NCBI GenBank assembly: GCA_964423795.1
Contig: CAYRGC010000001.1
Span: 1 to 64,000 of the forward strand
From: CAYRGC01 sp964423795
GTDB taxonomy: Bacteria; Patescibacteriota; Gracilibacteria; Peribacterales; Peribacteraceae
Direction: 5' to 3'
DNA length: 64,000 nt
Of this stretch, positions 58,171-64,000 are shown one piece after another. The first letter of the stretch is position 1. Each line of letters opens with the position of its first letter. A model generated the notes under the pieces. That model saw nothing but the letters and a program-made list of their open reading frames with translations. It was not told the DNA's origin and did not search any database. Both the position numbers and the translations under genes were made by a program.

Positions 58171-58764
58171 TCAGGACAGCTTTGCCTTGACGGCGTCGTG
58201 GAGAGCCTTCGCCGTCGCCTCCTTTTCCCCCGAGGTATCGATGACGATCGCGTCCTTCTTCACCGTCTCCGCGTACGTGCGGTAGAGCTGATGGAGACGC
58301 GTCTGGATGCCTTCGGTTTCGAAGAAGTCCTTGGCCCCGCGCTTGGCCAGACGCTTGAGGCACACCTCGAGCGGCGGCAGCGCGACGAAGAGGGCATCGG
58401 GCTTCGGAAACTGCTCGTTGGCGGCCTGCAGCCACGACATCGGCACTCCCTGCACCGCGCCGTAGACGAGCGTCGAGGCGACGTACCGGTCGCAGACGAC
58501 GATCTTTCCCGCTTTGAGCGCCGGCGCGATGACGCGCGCCACGTGGTCCGCGCGGTCCGCGGTGAAGAGCAGCTGCAGCGCGTCCGCGGGCAGGGTGTTG
58601 TTCTTCAACCAGTAGCGGATGCCCTTGCCGATCTCGCCGTCCGTGGGCTCGGCCGTGAGCACCACGTCGTGGCCGTCGGCCCGGAGCCGTTCGGCCAGGA
58701 ACTGCGACTGCGTGGTGGTGCCGGAGCCGTCGGGCCCCTCGAGGACGATGAAGAAACCGGGCAT
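58171..58764 (-). CDS. tmk: Thymidylate kinase
   Basis: Phosphorylates dTMP to dTDP. P-loop FIVLEGPDGSGTTTQSQFLA: the usual P-loop Lys is Thr (GSGTTT), a variant I recall from some other bacterial Tmk proteins. Also present: the DR(Y) motif VVCDRYVASTLVYGAVQG, PDALFVALPPLEVCLKRLAK, and the lid and C-terminal helices. 197 residues. TAGACT ends 6 nt before the ATG. Confidence 0.94.
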   Translation of the reverse strand: MPGFFIVLEGPDGSGTTTQSQFLAERLRADGHDVVLTAEPTDGEIGKGIRYWLKNNTLPADALQLLFTADRADHVARVIAPALKAGKIVVCDRYVASTLVYGAVQGVPMSWLQAANEQFPKPDALFVALPPLEVCLKRLAKRGAKDFFETEGIQTRLHQLYRTYAETVKKDAIVIDTSGEKEATAKALHDAVKAKLS

Positions 58765-58770
58765 GCCGGG

Positions 58771-58776
58771 AGTCTA
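58771..58776 (-). promoter_or_regulatory. -10 element TAGACT before tmk
   Basis: Minus-strand TAGACT ends 6 nt before ATG 58764. Confidence 0.65.
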
Positions 58777-58804
58777 AAGCAGGTTCGCCGGAGCGGCGAG
58801 TGCT

Positions 58805-59875
58805 TCAAGCGGCGTCCGCCACCGTCTGCCGGCTGTCGTCCGCCGGAGGAGGAGCGTCGAGGACGGCCGCCCGCGAGCCCTCTTCTTCCGGAGCCTCGTC
58901 GCGCCGACCGTCTCCTTGCTTGCGTTCAAGCTCGTGGATGTAGCCCTCCACTTTGTGGAGCAGGCGATCGAGCTGTTCCAATCGCTCCCGCATGTAGCGC
59001 ACGTACGCGCGTTCGACGGGTTCGTACGCCTCGCGCAGGCGATGCTCGACGTGATGCTTCTCATGCTCGATCTGGCGCTTGAGCTTCTCCGCGGCCTCGC
59101 GGCCGTTGCCGTGCGCGCGCTCGTGCGAATAGTGCTCGAAGAGCTCCGTCGTCTCGTTGAAGAGTTCCGTGAGGCCGGGTTCCTCCTCGCGGCGCCCCTC
59201 TTCGTGCTCGTGATGCTCGTGCTTGTGTTCGCCGTGGGGGTGATGGTGGTGATGCGCGTGGGCGAGGTGCTCCAAGTGTTCCGCCGCTTCGCGCGCGGCC
59301 TCGGCCGCTTCTTCGAGACTTCGCTCGACCTCCTCCTCATGCTGCTCCTTTTCCTTCTTCTGTTCCTCCTCCAGCTCCGCCGCGCCGTGAAGCGCCTCGA
59401 TGATTTCGTCCTGCCTCTTGATCGCTTCCACTTCTTTTTCGACGTCGTGCGGCTTTCCGTCCGCGACGAGGCTCAAAGGGAGCTTCTCATGCCCCGTCAT
59501 CAGCGACGCCTGCGCGCCGGGCGTCACCGGCAAGTCGAAGTCGTCGTCCGTGGAAAGTTCGACGACGAACGAGCCCGTAGGCATCTGCACGATCAGTTTC
59601 GAGCCCTCGGGAAGGTGCGCGAAACGCAGGTGCAGCATTCCGTGCTCTCCGGGGGTCACCGTGTAGGACGGTCCTTCGGGAAGCTCCGCGGACTCGGATG
59701 ATTCCGCCGCGTGCGCCTCCTCGGCGAAGACCGCGTCGAGGGCCTTCGTCTCCTCCACGAGCGTGCGCACCTCCGCGGTGACCGTAGGCATCTCGGGCTT
59801 CGGCAACGGCGTGACGCTCGGCGCGATACGGTCGTTGAGCGGTTCCACTTCGAGGCGTGCGCGTTTCGTGATCAT
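58805..59875 (-). CDS. His-rich, highly charged coiled-coil protein, 356 aa
   Basis: Unknown. The N-terminus TKRARLEVEPLNDRIAPSV resembles the LExLEDRxxP motif found at the start of many planctomycete surface proteins; no normal signal peptide is present. Residues about 70-135 are a small beta domain (YTVTPGEHGMLHLRFAHLPE, LIVQMPTGSFVVEL). From about 150 onward it is a Glu/Lys/Arg/His coiled coil with a metal-binding His run (HAHHHHHPHGEHKHEHHEHE at about 203-222). The start ATG is one of few with an SD-like GAGG 6 nt upstream; TTGATT-17-TACTAC is a candidate promoter. Confidence 0.7.
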   Translation of the reverse strand: MITKRARLEVEPLNDRIAPSVTPLPKPEMPTVTAEVRTLVEETKALDAVFAEEAHAAESSESAELPEGPSYTVTPGEHGMLHLRFAHLPEGSKLIVQMPTGSFVVELSTDDDFDLPVTPGAQASLMTGHEKLPLSLVADGKPHDVEKEVEAIKRQDEIIEALHGAAELEEEQKKEKEQHEEEVERSLEEAAEAAREAAEHLEHLAHAHHHHHPHGEHKHEHHEHEEGRREEEPGLTELFNETTELFEHYSHERAHGNGREAAEKLKRQIEHEKHHVEHRLREAYEPVERAYVRYMRERLEQLDRLLHKVEGYIHELERKQGDGRRDEAPEEEGSRAAVLDAPPPADDSRQTVADAA

Positions 59876-60027
59876 GGTGGTCCTCGGAGAGAGAGGAGAA
59901 TCGTAGTACAGCCTTTGATCGGGCGAATCAAGGATTGGCCGGTGATTTTTTGAGAGAAATGGCGAAAACGTGAATGCAGAGAGCAAAAAGGGTCGATCGG
60001 GGCGAACTTCTCGGCTACAACGCGCCT

Positions 60028-60465
60028 GTGAACCACTATAAGGGACTTCCCGTACCGAGAACCGATCAGCTTTTCGCGGATTATCTGAATAAACCCGCGG
60101 GCGTGCTCCAGCTTTTATACGACACGTCCGCGGAGGCGAAGCGGGATCTGCGTGAAGCACTCAGGCATTTTCCCTCCGTCGCGCATCATCTTTGCGATAT
60201 CTTCGTCCGCCACGGTTACGATCGCAGCCGGTTTCTCCGGGTACTCGGGGAGGTGGGCCAGGCGTATCCGCAGATGAAACGCATCGACGAGATAGCGGCC
60301 TTCGTCCGCTCGATGGCGGAAAAAAGCCAAGTGGACCTGATCGAGGCGCAAATGCAGGAGATCGTCCGGCTCGTGCGAGAGGCGCTGCGTCCGTCCTCCG
60401 CCGCGCCGAAAGACGGAATGATCGATTCGCAACAAAGGAAAGATGCGAGGAGGACGAAATCGTGA
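60028..60465 (+). CDS. Hypothetical helical protein, 145 aa
   Basis: Unknown soluble helical protein (FADYLNKPAGVLQLLYDTSA, FVRHGYDRSRFLRVLGEVGQ). GTG 60028 is chosen because TACAAC ends 6 nt upstream; ATG 59974 is in frame and would add 18 residues (MQRAKRVDRGELLGYNAP). It converges with the 52-residue membrane-protein gene, whose terminator lies just beyond the stop. Confidence 0.55.
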   Translation: MNHYKGLPVPRTDQLFADYLNKPAGVLQLLYDTSAEAKRDLREALRHFPSVAHHLCDIFVRHGYDRSRFLRVLGEVGQAYPQMKRIDEIAAFVRSMAEKSQVDLIEAQMQEIVRLVREALRPSSAAPKDGMIDSQQRKDARRTKS

Positions 60466-60473
60466 CGTCCATG

Positions 60474-60506
60474 AAAAAAGGACCGACGCGAGTGATGCGT
60501 CGGTCC
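60474..60506 (-). terminator. Rho-independent terminator of the 52-aa membrane-protein gene
   Basis: Perfect 10-bp stem GGACCGACGC/GCGTCGGTCC, 7-nt loop, followed on the minus strand by six T. Confidence 0.92.
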
Positions 60507-60515
60507 AAGGAGACG

Positions 60516-60674
60516 TCAGTGGAGCAGCCAGTAGACTGCTCCGGCACCGGCCAATATCGTGGCGGTGCCAGCCTTGAAGGCGCAAAACTTTTTCCATTCG
60601 GGGCCATTTATGGCCCACATGACCAGTCCGGAAAAAATTTGTACCCCTGCAAGTCCGAAAGCAATTGCAGGCAT
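60516..60674 (-). CDS. Small hydrophobic membrane protein, 52 aa, with a strong Shine-Dalgarno
   Basis: Short protein with two hydrophobic segments: MPAIAFGLAGVQIFSGLVMW (residues 1-20) and AGTATILAGAGAVYWLLH (35-52), joined by the polar loop NGPEWKKFC. Unlike its neighbours it has a textbook ribosome site, AAAGGAG, 5 nt before the ATG. It also has TATACT at 60711-60716, a hairpin between promoter and SD, and a strong terminator 10 nt after TGA, so it is a complete monocistronic unit. Function unknown; a structural membrane peptide, a toxin or a holin-like peptide are possible, none shown. Confidence 0.85.
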   Translation of the reverse strand: MPAIAFGLAGVQIFSGLVMWAINGPEWKKFCAFKAGTATILAGAGAVYWLLH

Positions 60675-60682
60675 TGGATCTC

Positions 60683-60716
60683 CTTTCTGCGATAAAAATA
60701 TCGCATGAGAAGTATA
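60683..60716 (-). promoter_or_regulatory. Promoter -10 and leader hairpin of the small membrane-protein gene
   Basis: TATACT (60711-60716 on the minus strand), then TGCGATA-TTTT-TATCGCA at about 60688-60705, a 7-bp hairpin ending immediately upstream of the SD AAAGGAG. Its position would allow control of ribosome access. Confidence 0.65.
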
Positions 60717-60728
60717 GCTGACATTTTA

Positions 60729-60762
60729 AAAAACCGCCCGGAGATCCGGACGGTCTTTTTTG
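60729..60762 (-). terminator. Rho-independent terminator of groESL
   Basis: ACCG-CCGG-AGAT-CCGG-CGGT stem with one internal mismatch, flanked by A- and T-runs, thus active on either strand; it follows the groEL stop. Confidence 0.88.
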
Positions 60763-60773
60763 TAAGCGGCGGA

Positions 60774-62414
<1,641 letters not shown>

Positions 62415-62464
62415 GATAGGGGGAGGTTAGCGCGGGCTTTCTGCCCGCGAGAGATAAGAAAAGA

Positions 62465-62809
62465 TCAGGCGGCGAGCTTGCCGAGGACGGAATCGAGGTG
62501 GAGCACCTTCACTTCCACGTCCTTGCCGTCCGTGTCCTTAAGCTTCACGTCGTCGCCGGCGTAGCGGCCGAAGAGCACGCGGTCGCCGACCTTGAGGAAC
62601 TCGGTGGGGTTCGCGGTGTCCTTGCCGATGCCGCCCTTGCCGAGCGCGAGGACGAGCCCCTCCTGCGGCTTTTCGCCGGAGGCGGTCTCGGGAATGACGA
62701 TGCCGGACTTGGTCGTCTGCTCCTTCGGGACGGGCATGACGACGACGCGGTCGCCCAGCGGCTGGATCTGTACCGCGAGCTTCACCGACTTGGGATCTGC
62801 GCTTGCCAT
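62465..62809 (-). CDS. groS: Co-chaperonin GroES
   Basis: Lid of the GroEL chamber. Core QPLGDRVVVMPVPKEQTTKSGIV followed by the mobile loop and roof, VGDRVLFGRYAGDDVKL, and ending in a conserved beta strand. 114 residues, slightly longer than the usual 95-100 because of a 12-residue N-terminal extension (MASADPKSVKLA). First gene of the operon under CIRCE control. Confidence 0.95.
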   Translation of the reverse strand: MASADPKSVKLAVQIQPLGDRVVVMPVPKEQTTKSGIVIPETASGEKPQEGLVLALGKGGIGKDTANPTEFLKVGDRVLFGRYAGDDVKLKDTDGKDVEVKVLHLDSVLGKLAA

Positions 62810-62850
62810 ACGAACAAAGGGAGGAAAGGAAGTAGGTGAAAAAATCCGTG

Positions 62851-62877
62851 TTAGCAGTCGGAATTGTAGAGTGCTAA
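62851..62877 (-). promoter_or_regulatory. CIRCE operator (HrcA site) of groESL
   Basis: TTAGCACTC-N9-GAGTGCTAA with one mismatch (minus-strand right arm GACTGCTAA). It overlaps the groES -10. CIRCE is the known site of the heat-shock repressor HrcA, so groESL is presumably HrcA-controlled; hrcA itself is not in the window. Confidence 0.93.
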
Positions 62878-62890
62878 GAGGAGGTGTCAA
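62863..62890 (-). promoter_or_regulatory. groESL promoter TTGACA-16-TACAAT
   Basis: TTGACA (62885-62890) and TACAAT (62863-62868) on the minus strand, 16-bp spacer; the -10 lies inside the CIRCE spacer, so HrcA binding would block polymerase. The leader is about 45 nt, without an SD. Confidence 0.9.
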
Positions 62891-62958
62891 GATTCCCGCA
62901 GCAGCGAAAAATCGTGCCAAGAATATTGACCCTTTAAGAAAAGATCGACAATGCATGC

Positions 62959-63138
62959 ATGTACGATTACTGGAAGAACGGCAAAGGCGGCAACTACGAA
63001 TCGTTGCGAGTATCACCCCCGAAAGAACTCCAGGCTTTGCAGGGAAAGGATGCGGACGTCGATCCCGTTCCTGAATTGAAGGAAGAGGAGGTCAAACGAA
63101 AACTGCGTCAATTGCTGCTTCCGGACCAGCTCACCTAA
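62959..63138 (+). CDS. Small acidic/basic mixed protein, 59 aa
   Basis: Short ORF, MYDYWKNGKGGNYESLRVSP onward to LRQLLLPDQLT, with a charged helical second half (VPELKEEEVKRKLRQ). ATG 62959 has GACAAT 6 nt upstream and TTGACC 15 bp before that, and TAA ends it at 63138. Composition is protein-like throughout. Unknown function; divergent from groES. Confidence 0.6.
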   Translation: MYDYWKNGKGGNYESLRVSPPKELQALQGKDADVDPVPELKEEEVKRKLRQLLLPDQLT

Positions 63139-63150
63139 GGCAGAGAATAC

Positions 63151-63178
63151 TTGACAAAAATATCAAATTGTATAAAGT
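63151..63178 (+). promoter_or_regulatory. Promoter of the terminal lipoprotein gene, with a MarR-like half-site
   Basis: TTGACA (63151-63156), 16-bp spacer, TAAAGT (63173-63178; overlapping TATAAA), 8 nt before ATG 63187. The spacer contains TATCAAAT, identical to one arm of the palindrome at 18659-18675, followed by an imperfect second arm. Confidence 0.5.
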
Positions 63179-63186
63179 GTGCACCT

Positions 63187-64000
63187 ATGCCGAAGACCGG
63201 AGTTTCCGTCGGCTTGGTTCTCCTCGGCGTCGCCGGGGCGATGCTTTCGGGCTGCGGAGGGACCGAAAAAACGGCCGATGTCCCGCCGTCGCAACTGACT
63301 GTCGGTGCGCCATCGCGGGAATTCGACGAAGCGAACTATCAAGACGGTCTCAACGAGGCTCGGCGCTCCGATCGTTCGTACGACGTCGATGCGACCGTCG
63401 TTCCGGTAGGAGGCGGGGAAGGGGAGCAGGCCTCCGTCAGTCGGGAATTCGACGCGCGAGGAGTCACGTTGGACTATCTCGAGGCGAGAAGGCTGGACCG
63501 CTCGTCGATCGTGATGGAGGTGTCCTCGTCCGAGTCCTCCTTCAATTACGAGGAATTCATCGCGCGCCTGACGGAACTCCGTGCGCAGCAGCGATCGGGC
63601 AATTTCGTCCGGTCGTCGTCCGCATCGCCCGCGGCATCCCGGACGGGCAACTCGCTGCGCGACCTTCCCAAGTATCCGCTTGATACCGTCTTCAACCGCT
63701 CGTCCCGCTCCTCGAGCTCGAACTACTCCGGCCGAAGTTTCCTGAACCGCTCGTCGTCTTCCGTATCCTCCGCGGGTTCGTCGGCGTCCTCGGTGGCCGA
63801 GTGCGGGGACGGAAAGGACAACGACGGAGACGGAACCGTCGACGCGGAGGATCCCCAGTGCCACACCGACGGCAACGGCGACTACCTGCCGTCGTACGAC
63901 TACCGCCGTCCGAGCGAAAGCCGCTCCGTCACCCAGGGCAACTCCTCCTCGGCTCCCGGCATCGCCACGCACGGCACGGTCGCCTGCGCGGACCGGAGCA
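63187..64000 (+). CDS. Ser-rich lipoprotein with a calcium-type DNDGDG motif (3' end beyond window)
   Basis: Lipoprotein signal peptide with lipobox (VGLVLLGVAGAMLSGC, Cys at residue 23). About 120 residues of charged sequence with the repeated pattern SREFDEANYQDGL and SREFDARGVTLDYLEARRLD. Then Ser/Asn/Arg low-complexity segments (FNRSSRSSSSNYSGRSFLNR), and the motif ECGDGKDNDGDGTVDAEDPQ with Cys on both sides, a calcium-loop motif common in surface proteins of other phyla. At least 271 residues, still open at the window edge. Surface-exposed; function unknown. Confidence 0.85.
   Translation, partial: MPKTGVSVGLVLLGVAGAMLSGCGGTEKTADVPPSQLTVGAPSREFDEANYQDGLNEARRSDRSYDVDATVVPVGGGEGEQASVSREFDARGVTLDYLEARRLDRSSIVMEVSSSESSFNYEEFIARLTELRAQQRSGNFVRSSSASPAASRTGNSLRDLPKYPLDTVFNRSSRSSSSNYSGRSFLNRSSSSVSSAGSSASSVAECGDGKDNDGDGTVDAEDPQCHTDGNGDYLPSYDYRRPSESRSVTQGNSSSAPGIATHGTVACADRS

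Noticed and set aside
58740..58764. Inactive thymidylate kinase because the P-loop Lys is Thr
   Set aside because: All other motifs are intact, and I recall GSGTTTQ-type P-loops in other bacterial Tmk proteins, so loss of function is not supported.
55141..59082. 1313-codon open frame antisense to the SLH/beta-propeller protein and tmk
   Set aside because: Spans several well-supported minus-strand genes with domains; no domain and no plausible start signal of its own.

Overview
The window is a GC-rich (about 60% by eye), gene-dense bacterial segment that suggests a member of the Candidate Phyla Radiation (Patescibacteria), perhaps near Peregrini-/Peribacteria or Uhrbacteria. The grounds are the serine-rich surface proteins with Ala/Ser linkers, the cohesin, dockerin, SLH and sortase genes, the small genes, and the scarcity of Shine-Dalgarno (SD) sequences. 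The genetic code looks standard: TGA, TAA and TAG all end clear genes. The lineage is inference; no rRNA gene is present.

Layout. 1-7.4 kb: 3' end of leuS, small unknown genes, an NSUN-type RNA methyltransferase, a uridine-kinase-like gene broken by an in-frame TGA, dnaG and rpoD (with an extra C-terminal zinc ribbon). 7.5-18.6 kb: a UvrD/RecB-like helicase-nuclease, SDR, rdgB, unknowns, a diiron protein of lower GC, ftsK, mscS and an RmlD-like reductase. 18.6-26.4 kb: a MarR-controlled MacAB-like efflux operon with two permeases, then a two-component system with candidate OmpR-type direct-repeat boxes. 26.5-32 kb: a type IV pilin-like protein, tRNA-Tyr, small unknowns, a frameshifted secreted protein, and a three-gene surface operon (dockerin, cohesin-FnIII, cupredoxin-like). 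32-41 kb: holA, greA, carB, an SLH protein, an EamA transporter and a TMTC-like TPR membrane protein. 41-49 kb: a CsaA-like protein, a DipZ-like redox protein, a GIY-YIG protein, tRNA-Leu, sortase, mnmA, a DUF5671-like protein and prfA. 49-64 kb: purF-purD-unknown, a lipoprotein, folD, an SLH/beta-propeller protein, tmk, a His-rich coiled coil, a 52-residue membrane protein, groES-groEL under CIRCE, and the start of a Ser-rich lipoprotein.

Together the genes cover information processing (LeuRS, DnaG, RpoD, HolA, GreA, RF1, MnmA), partial purine, pyrimidine, folate and dTTP metabolism (PurF, PurD, CarB, FolD, Tmk, RdgB), proteostasis (GroESL) and a large cell-surface investment. The strongest non-gene signal is start-codon architecture: at some 25 genes a -10 hexamer of type TANNNT ends 6-9 nt before the ATG or GTG, as expected if most transcripts here are leaderless. 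A second signal is short-period (7- and 8-bp) tandem arrays, two loci of which sit in frame inside conserved genes.
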